Below are positions 9,801 through 20,054 of a DNA stretch of 64,000 nt, piece by piece. Within the stretch, counting starts at the first letter, position 1. Every line of letters begins with the position of its first letter. The stretch lies in assembly GCA_012862575.1 (NCBI GenBank), contig BLSF01000097.1:38561-102560 (forward strand), written 5' to 3'. The stretch comes from Parietichytrium sp. I65-24A (taxonomy: Eukaryota > Sar > Bigyra > Thraustochytrida > Thraustochytriidae). Made by a program: the position numbers and the translations under genes. The notes beneath the pieces are model-generated. The model had not been told where the DNA came from. It did not search any database and worked only from the letters and a program-made list of their open reading frames with translations.

Positions 9801-12800
9801 GAGAAAAATGAGGATGGCTTGACCGGCCCACAGCTAGAGCGCGTTGTGGATGAATATTTTCAAGAGTGCGTGAACTACAATCGCCGGTATAAAGGCGACG
9901 AGGTTGTTGAATGTCTCCTGAAAACTATCAGGGAGACTCGAACAAAGACGTCGTTCATGGTCATGTTTGGCCATCCAAGCTTAATGCCTCGCCACTACCA
10001 GGCGATGTATGTTGACATATTCAAGCAGCCTTTCGTTGATGCACAAGGAACAAAGCACCTGCCTACGCTTGAGGAGGACCCTGCAGTAGCTCCCAGCGAG
10101 GAGCCTGACGGAAGTACAGAGCCCTCGCAAGACCCTGCCGCCGATGACAACCCCCAGAGAGACGCGGAAGGAGATGAGGAACCAGATCCCACCATTCCCA
10201 CAATTTCTGAAATGGAGTCGTTTGGATTGTTCAACCCTGAGAATACCGAAGCCCTGGAAGAGATTTGCGGAGCAGCTGCAAAAGAGTATTCGCTAATGAA
10301 GGCGCTTGACAAAATGGAGGAGGACTGGGTACCGCTCAAGTTTCCAACTTTGGAATACAAGGACACTGGCACTTCAATCTTCAGGTCAATGGATGAGATC
10401 GAACAGACGTTGGATGATCAGCTCGTTCGCACTCAGGCTATGCGTAGTTCACGATATATCAAAACTATGGAGGCGAGGTGCATCAAGTGGGAGAATATGT
10501 TGAAACAGCTTGAACAAATTATCTCCAATAGGCTGACCATGCAGGGAACCTGGTTGTACCTGGAGCCTATTTTTTCGAGCGCTGATATTTGCAAACAGAT
10601 GCCTTCCGAAGCAAAGATGTTTAAAAGCGTGGACAAGCTATGGCGGGACTCTATGGAGAGGACGGTGGAAAACCCTGCCGTTTTAGCAGTGCTGGAGCAG
10701 GAGGGGCTGTTGCCGAAGTTGGAGCGTGCGAATGAGATGTTGGACGAAATTCAGAAAGGACTCGCAGACTACTTGAACGCCAAGCGGATCTTCTTCCCGA
10801 GATTTTTCTTTCTCTCTAACGAAGAGCTTCTGGAGATCTTGAGCGAGACGAAGGACCCAAAGAGGGTGCAGCCTCATTTGATCAAATGCTTTGAAGGGAT
10901 CAACTCCCTCGAGTTCTCTAACACGATGGACATAAAGGCCATGATCTCCTCCGAGGGCGAGGTGGTGCCCTTCGCCTATGACGATGTGAAGGAAAAAGTA
11001 ATCAACCCCAACGAAGCTGGAGGATGCGTCGAAATCTGGCTCGACCAGATTCAGACGGTGATGAGAAAAACCGTAGCGCATGAATTCGACCTTGCGATGG
11101 TAGACTACCCAAAGCGGAAGCGAACAGAGTGGCTTCAGGACTGGCCAGGCCAGGTCGTCCTCGGCGTGACGCAAACGTTCTGGACCCAAGAGTGCACTAC
11201 TGCTATCTCCACTGGACCAGAGGCTACCTCTAAATACGCTGAGTACCTTACGGAGTGTATTAATGACATCATCAAAATGGTCCGAGGCAAAATCCCAAAG
11301 CTGGTGCGAAAGACCGTAAGTCCTTTGGTTGTCCTCGATGTGCACGCCAGGGATGTGACAGCCGAGCTCGCCAGGATCGGCACCTCAGACCCAAATGATT
11401 TTGACTGGCTGAGCCAACTTCGCTATTACTGGACCGAGGGCCGTTTCAGCGCTCTTTCGGGGGAGCCAGGGTCCGTTATTTGTCGCATGATCAATGCTGA
11501 ACGACTGTACGGATTCGAGTACCTCGGAAACTCCATGAGGCTTGTTATCACTCCACTTACCGACAGATGCTACCGAACCTTGATGGGTGCCATTCACCTC
11601 GATTATGGTGGCGCTCCAGCCGGTCCGGCCGGAACCGGTAAGACAGAGACGACGAAGGACCTTGGCAAAGCTATCGCGATCCAGTGCGTTGTCTACAACT
11701 GCAGTGACTCTCTTGACTACAAGGCAATGGGCAAGTTCTTCAAGGGTTTGGCAGGTACTGGGGCGTGGGCTTGCTTTGACGAATTCAACCGCATTAATCT
11801 GGAGGTGCTCTCCGTCGTGGCGCAACAAATCCTGACTATTTCGCGTGCCAAAATTGCTCGAGTAGAGACCTTCGACTTTGAAGGTGAGATCATCAAGCTG
11901 AGAGTTACATGCAATGTGTTTATCACCATGAATCCAGGATATGCAGGGCGACAAGAGCTTCCCGACAATCTCAAAGCCTTGTTTCGCGATGTGGCTATGA
12001 TGGTCCCGGACTATGCAATGATTGGCCAGATCATCTTGTACAGTATGGGGTACCTGGAAGGTTTCAAGCTGGCCAAGAAGATTGTTATGACGTACAAGTT
12101 GTGCTCGGAGCAGCTCTCCAGCCAGTCGCACTATGATTACGGGATGAGGGCCGTAATGGCTGTACTTCGCGCCGCGGGAAACCTCAAGCAACAGCAGCCA
12201 GAGGAAGATGAGAACATCTTGTGTTTGCGCTCAATTATTGATGTCAACTTGCCCAAATTTCTTGCGCCAGATGTTCCTCTCTTTAATGGCATCGTTTCTG
12301 ATTTATTTCCTGGTGTCAAACTACCCGAGACAGATTACACAGTCATGGACGACTGCATCCGCGAAGTGTGCAAAGAATGGAGGCTCGACCCGACGGACTA
12401 CTTCCTCACCAAGGTGCATGAGGTGTACGAGATGATGATTGTGCGGCATGGCTTCATGGTCGTAGGCCTTCCCTTCGCCGGCAAGACCACCTCCTTGAAA
12501 ATGCTTCAAGAAGTTCTCACGAGGCTTCATTTGCGCGACTTGGAAAACCCAAAGTGGACCAAGGTGCACACTTGCATTCTCAATCCCAAATCCGTTACCA
12601 TGGGCCAGCTTTACGGAGAGTTTGATCCCGTCTCCCATGAATGGACGGACGGAGTGCTTGCGATCGGATATCGCAACTTCTCGGGCAACCCGCCAAAAAT
12701 CGGAGACGTGGACGATCGTAAATGGGTGTGGTTTGACGGCCCTGTCGATGCTATCTGGATTGAAAATATGAACACCGTGCTCGATGACAACAAGAAGCTT

Positions 12801-15800
12801 TGTCTTATGAACGGCGAAATGATAGTCATGAGCCCAACAATGAGCATGATTTTTGAGCCGATGGACCTTGAGGTCGCTTCACCGGCTACTGTATCGCGTG
12901 TCGGTGTCATCTACATGGAGCCGTTCAGGGTTGGTTGGTTGCCCCTTCTTAAGAGCTGGCTGATGAAATATGGCACTTTTAGGATGGAGGAGAGAACGAA
13001 GGCTGCGGAGGAAGCGGCGACAGGGGAAGAAGAAGAAGAAGAAGACGCCGACGCGACCGAGGAGACGGATGCTGCTCCTCCAATCGACGACGAAGGGGAA
13101 GCCAAAACATTTAAACTCTCTAGCTTTCACACGGAACTGGTGATGTCGCTGTTTCTGTGGCTCGTGGATCCCGCAGTGTGTTTCATGCGCAAAAATTGTC
13201 TGGCATTTGTTCCCACCCTCGATCAGACACTTGTTGTTGGACAGCTTCGCCTCATGGAAGGGATGTTTTTAGAAGCTGCTCAAAATGACCTTGAGATTGA
13301 CGACATGATGGTCGAGAACACCTTCCTATTTTCACTAGTCTGGTCGGTAGCAGGTGTGATCGATACGGCTAGCCAGATTCTCTTCGATGGGTTCGTGCAG
13401 AGGTTCATGAAAGACTGGAAGGTGATTGACGAGCCAGAGCTCAAACCTGTGCATACTATGTTGATGCTCCGAAACTGGGCTCTGCCAACTTTTCCCAAAG
13501 GTGACTGTTCCTCCGCTGGATTTGTGTTCGAAGACCCCATTCCAGAAGGTGGGTCGCTTTTCGACTATTGCTTTGTAGGAGGTGGGCACAAGAACATTGG
13601 AAGTGCACAAAAGGAGAAGACTCCAAAGACTTGGATGCAGTGGACGGACACGTTCGCACTTCCAGAGCTCAGCACGTCTGCGGAGTTCAGCGCGTTGGTT
13701 ATCCCCACCAAGATCACGGCTCAAATGGAGCGCATTCTGATGCTTTACTTGATTAATGAATTTCCTGCTCTTGTAGTTGGACCCACCGGCACGGGAAAAT
13801 CTATGTTTGTGAGCCGTATCCTAAGTCAAATGCTGGATCAGAACGTATTCAAAACCGTGGACGTGGCTTTCACGGCGAAAACAACAGCCAATCAAACTCA
13901 GCTCATCGTAGACTCTAAACTGGAGAAACGCCGAAGGGGAATCTACGGACCCCCGATAGGATGTAAGAGCGTCGTCTTTGTCGACGATTTCAACATGCCT
14001 GAGATTGAAGAGTATGGCGCTCAACCACCAATTGAAATCTTGAGACAGCTTGTCGACAACGGTGGATGGTATGATCTTGCTGAGAAGGACTTTCATCGAA
14101 TCGTCGACACCCAGCTCGTTGCAGCAATGTGCCCTCCTGGTGGAAGCCGAAATCATATTACACCTCGCATGGTGAGGCACTTTGGGATCTTTTGCGTTTC
14201 CAGCTTTGACGGTGACACTATGAAGGCAATCTTCAACACAATTTTAGGTTGGCACATGACCTCACAAAAGATGCCCCAGGACGTCGCCAATCTTGCTGAC
14301 TCTTTGGTCGAAGCAACCCTGGCCATCTACAAGAGGGCGATATCTAGCTTGTTGCCCACGCCGCTCAAGTCACACTACACCTTTAATCTTCGTGACTTTT
14401 CCCGGATTGTTCAAGGGGTCATGCTGGTCTCAAACCACGAAGGCTTTCAGGCATCTTCGTGCAAGCGTCTCTGGATTCACGAAACAACGCGGGTAATGAT
14501 GGATCGACTTATAGATCAAGATGATCGCGAGTGGTTTATAAATGCCATGGATGATGTCCTTAAAACGATATTGGACGAGCCGGGAGGCATAAATTCTCTA
14601 ATATCGCATCTCCTTCCTGAAGGAAAAGAGGTGCAAAAGGCCGAGGACGGGCTCGAAGCATTGAGGAACCTATTCTTTGGAAACTACGCGAATCCGGGAA
14701 GTTCAACGAGGCCGTACGTGGAGATTCCAGACGTTCCGTCGCTTGTGCCTCTGATGCAGGACTACCTCGAGATGTACAATTCGGAGAGCAAGAATCCTAT
14801 GGGCTTGGTTATGTTCCAATTTGCCATAGAGCATGTTTCACGAATTGCGCGCATTCTGGCGATGCCGAGGGGGAACATTCTCTTAGTTGGAGTCGGTGGT
14901 AGTGGTAGACAGTCTTTGACTCGACTAGCAGCGTTTGCTTCTGATTATTCCCTCATGCAGGTCGAACTCACGAAGAATTACACGGAGGTAGAGTGGCGTG
15001 AAGATCTGCAAGAAGTCCTCAAGGGGGCTGGAACTGGACCGAAGCCTATGGTCTTCCTCTTCGCCGACACGCAAGTCAAGTACGAAAGTTTCATTGAGGA
15101 TATCAACTGCATGCTTAATACCGGGGAAGTGCCCAATCTCTTCCCTCTGGACGCCCGAATGGAGATCTTGGACCGCATGCAGAAGATCGCAAAAGAACAA
15201 GGTGTCAGGGACGCCAGCTTGCCAGAACTTTGGCGGATGTTTGTGGACCGTGTGCGCTCACGGCTCCACGTAGCGCTTGCCTTCAGTCCGATCGGGAGCA
15301 CCTTTAGAGACCGCTTGCGCAAGTTCCCTTCGCTTGTGAATTGCTGCACGATCGATTGGTTTTTCGCCTGGCCTGAGGATGCTCTTGTTGCTGTTGCCAG
15401 AACCTTTTTGGCAGACGTCGAATTGGACAGTCAAGTCCGAGAAGATATTGTGCGTATTTGCCAGTTCATGCACACTTCTGTATCCGACTTGAGTGAAAAG
15501 ATGCGGGCAGAACTGCGTAGAATCAACTACGTCACCCCCACTTCATACCTTGAAATCATTCGCACCTTCAAGGACTCTCTCGGTAAATGTCGTGAAGATA
15601 TCAACCAGCAAAGACGCAGATACGAGATAGGTTTGGAAAAGCTTGCATTTGCAGCCGACCAGGTCGGCACAATGCAAACGGAGTTGACAGACCTCATTCC
15701 CGTTCTCGAAACATCAAAGAAGGAGACGAACGTCTTGATGGCTGAGATCGAGAAGAAGCTCCCCGGAGTCGAAGCCATGAAGAAAACGGTCAGTAGCGAA

Positions 15801-18800
15801 GCCGCAATTGTCCAGGTGCAAGCCGATGAATGTGCTGTCATGAAAAGTGAGTGCGAGAATGACCTCGCGGAAGCCATCCCACTGCTGGAGGACGCCATGA
15901 AGGCATTAGACACGCTAAAAGCATCCGACATTGGAGAAGTGAAAGCGATGAAGAATCCGCCTTCTGGAGTGGTGCTTGTTATGACTGCCGTTTGCCAGAT
16001 GATGGGAGTAAAGGCCGAGAAAATCAAAGATCCGGCTGATGCCACCAAGAAAATTGAGGATTACTGGGGTCCGTCCAAAAAACACTTGCTCGGCGATCCG
16101 AAATTCCTGCAGAGGCTCAAGGAGTACGACAAAGACAATATTGCGGAGAAAGTCATTCAGATTTTGGAGACTAAATTTATGAATAATGAGGACTTTGAGC
16201 CAGCCAAGATTAAACAAGCGTCCGTAGCAGCCTTTGGGCTCTGCAAGTGGGTCCGAGCAATGTTTGCGTACGACAAAGTCGCCAAAGTAGTGGCGCCAAA
16301 GAAAGCTAAATTGGCTGAAACGGAATCAAAACTTGCGGAGACGATGGCCACATTGAACAGCAAGAAAGCAGAGCTCCAGCAGGTCGTAGATGAGCTCGGA
16401 GCCCTGGAGGCCAACCTCGATGCTGCCAAGTCAAAGAAGGCTAAGCTGGAAAACGACGTAGATCTTTGTGAGAAGAAGTTGGTAAGGGCCAAGCAGCTTA
16501 TCGATGGTCTTGGCGGGGAAAAGTCTCGGTGGACTAGCAACGTGGAGTCCTTGAAAGGTGAATACGTTGAGCTCACCGGTAATGTACTCATCTCAGCTGG
16601 TGTGATCGCTTATCTCGGCGCGTTTACAGCTGATTATCGAGAAGAGGTTTGTGCGAAATGGACCAATTTGTGCAAGCAGAAAAAGATTCCTTCCAAGGAG
16701 AATCCAACGTTGTTTGAGACGCTGGGGGACCCTGTGAAGGTCCGCAACTGGAATGTGAATGGCCTTCCAACAGACAATTTCTCTGTGGACAACGCCATTA
16801 TCCTCTTCAACTCGCGGCGTTGGCCACTCATGATTGATCCGCAAGGTCAGGCAAACAAATGGATCCGCAACTTGGAGCAAGAGAACGACTTGAAGGTGAT
16901 CAAGCTCTCTGACCCCACCTATATGCGAACGCTAGAGAATGCCATCCAGTTCGGTAATCCGGTCATGCTTGAAAATGTTCTCGAGGAGATAGATCCTTCG
17001 CTAGAGCCCGTTCTCCAGCAGGCAACATTTAAGCAGGGCGGTGTGCTCTGCATCAGGCTTGGTGACAGCGTTGTCGAATATTCAGATTCGTTTCGATTCT
17101 ACATCACCACGAAGCTTCGAAATCCGCACTATCTGCCAGAGATCAGCGTTAAAGTGTCACTCCTGAACTTTATGATTACCCCGCAAGGTCTTCAGGACCA
17201 GATGCTTGCCAAAGTAGTGAAAGCAGAAAAACCCGACTTGGCCGCAGAGAAGGAAAGACTCATTATTGAGGGCGCAGAGAACGCTTCCAAGCTGAAAGAG
17301 TGCGAGGATAAAATACTGTACATTTTGTCCTCGTCGTCTGGCAATATTCTGGAGGATGAATCTGCCATCGATACTCTGAAATCTTCGAAGAGTATTTCTG
17401 ACGAAATCAAGGAGAAGCAAGCGGTGGCTGTCGTGACCGAGCAGAAGATCGACAAGGTGCGCGCAGGTTACGTCCCAGTTGCATTCCATGCCCAGATCCT
17501 GTACTTTTGTATTGCCGACCTTGCAAATATCGAGCCTACGTACCAATACGCTTTAGAGTGGTTTGGCAGCTTGTTCCTCAAGTCAATCGACGAGAGTGAA
17601 CAGTCTGATGACCTAGAAACGCGCTTGGGAATATTGTGCGACTACTTCACATATGCACTGTACCAAAACGTGTGCAGAAGCTTGCTAGAGAAGGACAAGC
17701 TACTTTTTTCTTTTCTGCTCTGCGTGCGTCTGCTATTTAGCCGAAACGAGATCGATCAACAGGACTGGATGTTTCTATTAACAGGAGGAGTAGCACAAGA
17801 TAATCCTTCGCCCAATCCGGCCCCAGAATGGCTGTCGGAAAGAGGATGGGGAGAAATCTGCCGTCTCTCCGTCCTGCCTTCTTGTCAGGGGCTGATGGAG
17901 GACTTTGCCAAACGAACTGTCGAGTTTCGCGCAATTTATGATTCCTCGGACGCGCACCTTGTTCACCTACCGGCGCCTTGGCACGAAAAGCTCAACTCGT
18001 TTCAGCGAATGCTGGTGCTTCGTTGCCTGAGGCCGGATAAGGTGGGACTGAGCGTGCAGAACTTCATTATTGAGAAAATGGGGGAGAGATTTGTGAGCCC
18101 ACCAACATTTAACTTGCGTGCATGCTACGATGATGCGTCGTACATGGTCCCCCTCGTGTTCGTCCTTAGTGCAGGGTCAGACCCAATGACACAGTTGATC
18201 AAGCTATCTGAGGAGATTGGGGCCCGCATCGACAGCATATCTCTTGGTCAAGGTCAAGGCCCTAAGGCGGAAGCGATGATTGCAAAGGCACAAAACGCGG
18301 AGAATGAGAAGGTGTGGGTTGTTGTACAGAATTGTCATTTGGCTGTCAGCTGGATGCCAGCGCTGGAGAGGATCGTTGAGCAGACCGACCCTGCGACCTG
18401 CAATCGACAATACAGGCTTTGGTGCACCACATATCCTACGCCTGACTTTCCGGTTTCCATCCTTCAAAACAGCGTAAAAATGACCCTCGAGCCACCTCGC
18501 GGGCTCCGAGCCAGTATCTATGCATCCTATGTCAGCGATCCTATTTGCGATCCTTCGTTTTTTGGCTCAGTGATAAAGAACGAAGGCAAGGACTGGAGGC
18601 GTCTTCTATTTGGGCTGTGCTTTTTCCACGCTCTCGTGCAGGAGCGGCGAAATTTTGGCGCACTAGGCTGGAACATTCCGTACGAGTTCAGCGCTAGTGA
18701 CATGATCATTTCTGTCAAGCAGTTGGCCATGTTTTTGGAGCTGTACCAAGAGCCTTTCAAAGCTTTGTTATACTGCACTGGCGAAGCCAACTATGGTGGA

Positions 18801-20054
18801 AGAGTCACAGATGACAAGGATCGCCGTCTGCTGTTGACCATTTTGAAGAGATTCTACAACGAGGGTATGTTGGAAGAGTCGCATGAAATCGCCGAAGGGT
18901 ATCCCCTTCCGCCAGACGGTTCGTACGCAGATTACCTCAAGTTCATCACCCAGATACCCCTGGTCGACAAGCCTGCGGTTTTCGGGCTACACGACAACGG
19001 TAATATTACGAAAGGCCAAAACGAAACACAGCAGCTTTTGCAGAGCATCTTGCTCACCCAGAAGGTCGCTGCGGGTTCCAGCGGAAATGAGGATGAGGAA
19101 GGAGAGGAAGAGGAGAAAGGCGATGCACAAGAAGAAAAGAGTGAAAAGGAGGAATCGAAGGCAAAGTCAGCGCCTCCGAAGGAAGAAGACGTGATATTTG
19201 ACGTAGCCTCTGCAGTGCTCAGCAAGCTCGAAAGCCGGTCGTTTGACATGGCTCTTGCGGAGCTCAAGTACCCTGTCAAATGGGAGGAGTCTATGAACAC
19301 TGTGCTCACGCAGGAATGTAACAAGTTCAATGGCCTCTGCAAAGTAATTGTGGACTCTTTACGAGAACTCAAAAAGGCTGTTCGGGGTTTTGTGGTGATG
19401 TCTGAGGATTTGGAAAAGGTTGGGCGGTCCCTGTTCTTAGGAACGGTTCCAAGCAAATGGCTAGGTGCCTCATATCCAAGCTTAAAGCCTTTGGCTTCTT
19501 ATGTTGCTGACCTTTGCCGGCGTCTTGACTTTTTGCAAAACTGGCTTGATAATGGCATGCCGCCAGTGTATTGGCTGAGCGGTTTCTTCTTCACACAAGC
19601 ATTTTTAACGGGTACTCTGCAGAATTTTGCGCGCAAGTATTCAATTCCTATCGATGAAGTGGACTTCGATTTTGCAATGCTTGACAAGCGCGAAGACGGT
19701 TACTCAGAACCCCCCGCTGACGGAGCGTACGTCTACGGCTTATACGTTGAGGGTGCGCGATGGGATTTGGAGAATCACGTTCTCGCGGACTCCCTCCCAA
19801 AAATTCTTATATCCGATGCGCCAGTGATGCATCTTCAGCCAATGCAAAAAGCGAACATCAAACCTGTGCACTTTTATAATTGCCCGGTTTACAAAACTTC
19901 CGCGCGTAGGGGTATCCTGTCCACAACTGGCCACAGTACCAACTTCGTCATGTACATGAGATTTCCGATCCCTAGTGAGGCGAGCGACCCCCGTTCTGAA
20001 GCTGACTACTGGGTAATTGCAGGTGTCGCTTGCTTAACTTCCACAGACGATTGA
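6882..20054 (+). CDS. Axonemal inner-arm dynein heavy chain
   Basis: The AAA+ motor of a ciliary inner dynein arm, which hydrolyses ATP to slide doublet microtubules. It has 4390 residues in one intronless frame; I start at the first in-frame ATG (6882). Order: N-terminal tail (1-1250), linker (about 1250-1550), then four P-loops: AAA1 GPAGTGKT near 1581, AAA2 GLPFAGKT near 1862, AAA3 GPTGTGKS near 2300 and AAA4 GVGGSGRQ near 2670. A stalk coiled coil with microtubule-binding tip follows (about 2905-3225), then AAA5, AAA6 and a C-terminal domain ending near a GHSTNFVMYM motif. The AAA1 sequence (GTGKTETTKDL, FDEFNRI) resembles the monomeric DNAH1/3/6/7/12 group; which one is not resolved. Charged inserts occur at about 515-550, 1063-1105, 2043-2075 and 4070-4105. 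Confidence 0.97.
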   Translation: MEQGGGRKMESNSVNLAFQYPKKEEEESKAKELARTASDGKIGKLKRKFPKKLPSIAGQTASTANLLPEFTFPKEDGDTNHGRRGKNGASQDNTQHGAARASRKSIMERFSDERAEQEGTAASSAFKVKPVRQIDFGLLNKHRSNKVQVVEALPFSESVEHLPKLHTAEDVIAFFARNREEPDAALFAGEANFAPLKFVALNRVDSRLRYLPYDLLVAEPQQINPNEYYIMTSTSVMRFGGPMSEQGPSHSSSLREDQLETIQRSMPTRLGKAAPTEIMEMSRWIHESTCFRVIANLGTFKYYLERKSMQKWRAAVRYIKFCRVKKKVEDQLLFLKPHYSTAFEHANRELQSLLDKSAFCLETRRSTNLASFAQKQIENLEGRILAQIAQTGQNIGHGVVRAIQLLKKDLRALNEQLVRNKSTINNATKSMVEAREEREMIVKKIQNIEHDLGRLRELCRLINYMLLGKLLQYIIDSYAILVDFVANPGATQGGGVFRVMLELALGASKQLADQPPPTSPKSPKAGSASPKRSPKKKKTAEDRSEAPLDEGEANAQAVIYVLDPSENEMFNTFTDVCTKLLETVESFPLLMVPDKVLSVKDMPIYDPDCSRALRDNRMSDMTSLTATCADFESLNYTFGKLYQSIERSYKDANTFGESFAQKFEEIFLGLTSFDSENYAADDPDYLTIKKSLNMYSDWGKEVSNMKLETKCGPLMILETRSFKDKLLGLLLTPMNTCKDCLEQLGRQKVQELIESYRTACNELEIDANAQLGAHSAYVEKYNSLHLEQKFLDRNFELTQDIYDLMKTFQIKPAIEDAARLEEVAEEKIRFEESLALARNHISAQNNAYVDKLKNGIKSMEEFCDQITLQLSREPFNDPSQKAEDMVEQITRLQSRWESYFEKAKQFAHWMELLVGGKKRPEDKPTVTYNYEVGSVENCRMILEKRLSVWGCWDRWNNDFSRWWDSDISVLLNPEKNEDGLTGPQLERVVDEYFQECVNYNRRYKGDEVVECLLKTIRETRTKTSFMVMFGHPSLMPRHYQAMYVDIFKQPFVDAQGTKHLPTLEEDPAVAPSEEPDGSTEPSQDPAADDNPQRDAEGDEEPDPTIPTISEMESFGLFNPENTEALEEICGAAAKEYSLMKALDKMEEDWVPLKFPTLEYKDTGTSIFRSMDEIEQTLDDQLVRTQAMRSSRYIKTMEARCIKWENMLKQLEQIISNRLTMQGTWLYLEPIFSSADICKQMPSEAKMFKSVDKLWRDSMERTVENPAVLAVLEQEGLLPKLERANEMLDEIQKGLADYLNAKRIFFPRFFFLSNEELLEILSETKDPKRVQPHLIKCFEGINSLEFSNTMDIKAMISSEGEVVPFAYDDVKEKVINPNEAGGCVEIWLDQIQTVMRKTVAHEFDLAMVDYPKRKRTEWLQDWPGQVVLGVTQTFWTQECTTAISTGPEATSKYAEYLTECINDIIKMVRGKIPKLVRKTVSPLVVLDVHARDVTAELARIGTSDPNDFDWLSQLRYYWTEGRFSALSGEPGSVICRMINAERLYGFEYLGNSMRLVITPLTDRCYRTLMGAIHLDYGGAPAGPAGTGKTETTKDLGKAIAIQCVVYNCSDSLDYKAMGKFFKGLAGTGAWACFDEFNRINLEVLSVVAQQILTISRAKIARVETFDFEGEIIKLRVTCNVFITMNPGYAGRQELPDNLKALFRDVAMMVPDYAMIGQIILYSMGYLEGFKLAKKIVMTYKLCSEQLSSQSHYDYGMRAVMAVLRAAGNLKQQQPEEDENILCLRSIIDVNLPKFLAPDVPLFNGIVSDLFPGVKLPETDYTVMDDCIREVCKEWRLDPTDYFLTKVHEVYEMMIVRHGFMVVGLPFAGKTTSLKMLQEVLTRLHLRDLENPKWTKVHTCILNPKSVTMGQLYGEFDPVSHEWTDGVLAIGYRNFSGNPPKIGDVDDRKWVWFDGPVDAIWIENMNTVLDDNKKLCLMNGEMIVMSPTMSMIFEPMDLEVASPATVSRVGVIYMEPFRVGWLPLLKSWLMKYGTFRMEERTKAAEEAATGEEEEEEDADATEETDAAPPIDDEGEAKTFKLSSFHTELVMSLFLWLVDPAVCFMRKNCLAFVPTLDQTLVVGQLRLMEGMFLEAAQNDLEIDDMMVENTFLFSLVWSVAGVIDTASQILFDGFVQRFMKDWKVIDEPELKPVHTMLMLRNWALPTFPKGDCSSAGFVFEDPIPEGGSLFDYCFVGGGHKNIGSAQKEKTPKTWMQWTDTFALPELSTSAEFSALVIPTKITAQMERILMLYLINEFPALVVGPTGTGKSMFVSRILSQMLDQNVFKTVDVAFTAKTTANQTQLIVDSKLEKRRRGIYGPPIGCKSVVFVDDFNMPEIEEYGAQPPIEILRQLVDNGGWYDLAEKDFHRIVDTQLVAAMCPPGGSRNHITPRMVRHFGIFCVSSFDGDTMKAIFNTILGWHMTSQKMPQDVANLADSLVEATLAIYKRAISSLLPTPLKSHYTFNLRDFSRIVQGVMLVSNHEGFQASSCKRLWIHETTRVMMDRLIDQDDREWFINAMDDVLKTILDEPGGINSLISHLLPEGKEVQKAEDGLEALRNLFFGNYANPGSSTRPYVEIPDVPSLVPLMQDYLEMYNSESKNPMGLVMFQFAIEHVSRIARILAMPRGNILLVGVGGSGRQSLTRLAAFASDYSLMQVELTKNYTEVEWREDLQEVLKGAGTGPKPMVFLFADTQVKYESFIEDINCMLNTGEVPNLFPLDARMEILDRMQKIAKEQGVRDASLPELWRMFVDRVRSRLHVALAFSPIGSTFRDRLRKFPSLVNCCTIDWFFAWPEDALVAVARTFLADVELDSQVREDIVRICQFMHTSVSDLSEKMRAELRRINYVTPTSYLEIIRTFKDSLGKCREDINQQRRRYEIGLEKLAFAADQVGTMQTELTDLIPVLETSKKETNVLMAEIEKKLPGVEAMKKTVSSEAAIVQVQADECAVMKSECENDLAEAIPLLEDAMKALDTLKASDIGEVKAMKNPPSGVVLVMTAVCQMMGVKAEKIKDPADATKKIEDYWGPSKKHLLGDPKFLQRLKEYDKDNIAEKVIQILETKFMNNEDFEPAKIKQASVAAFGLCKWVRAMFAYDKVAKVVAPKKAKLAETESKLAETMATLNSKKAELQQVVDELGALEANLDAAKSKKAKLENDVDLCEKKLVRAKQLIDGLGGEKSRWTSNVESLKGEYVELTGNVLISAGVIAYLGAFTADYREEVCAKWTNLCKQKKIPSKENPTLFETLGDPVKVRNWNVNGLPTDNFSVDNAIILFNSRRWPLMIDPQGQANKWIRNLEQENDLKVIKLSDPTYMRTLENAIQFGNPVMLENVLEEIDPSLEPVLQQATFKQGGVLCIRLGDSVVEYSDSFRFYITTKLRNPHYLPEISVKVSLLNFMITPQGLQDQMLAKVVKAEKPDLAAEKERLIIEGAENASKLKECEDKILYILSSSSGNILEDESAIDTLKSSKSISDEIKEKQAVAVVTEQKIDKVRAGYVPVAFHAQILYFCIADLANIEPTYQYALEWFGSLFLKSIDESEQSDDLETRLGILCDYFTYALYQNVCRSLLEKDKLLFSFLLCVRLLFSRNEIDQQDWMFLLTGGVAQDNPSPNPAPEWLSERGWGEICRLSVLPSCQGLMEDFAKRTVEFRAIYDSSDAHLVHLPAPWHEKLNSFQRMLVLRCLRPDKVGLSVQNFIIEKMGERFVSPPTFNLRACYDDASYMVPLVFVLSAGSDPMTQLIKLSEEIGARIDSISLGQGQGPKAEAMIAKAQNAENEKVWVVVQNCHLAVSWMPALERIVEQTDPATCNRQYRLWCTTYPTPDFPVSILQNSVKMTLEPPRGLRASIYASYVSDPICDPSFFGSVIKNEGKDWRRLLFGLCFFHALVQERRNFGALGWNIPYEFSASDMIISVKQLAMFLELYQEPFKALLYCTGEANYGGRVTDDKDRRLLLTILKRFYNEGMLEESHEIAEGYPLPPDGSYADYLKFITQIPLVDKPAVFGLHDNGNITKGQNETQQLLQSILLTQKVAAGSSGNEDEEGEEEEKGDAQEEKSEKEESKAKSAPPKEEDVIFDVASAVLSKLESRSFDMALAELKYPVKWEESMNTVLTQECNKFNGLCKVIVDSLRELKKAVRGFVVMSEDLEKVGRSLFLGTVPSKWLGASYPSLKPLASYVADLCRRLDFLQNWLDNGMPPVYWLSGFFFTQAFLTGTLQNFARKYSIPIDEVDFDFAMLDKREDGYSEPPADGAYVYGLYVEGARWDLENHVLADSLPKILISDAPVMHLQPMQKANIKPVHFYNCPVYKTSARRGILSTTGHSTNFVMYMRFPIPSEASDPRSEADYWVIAGVACLTSTDD

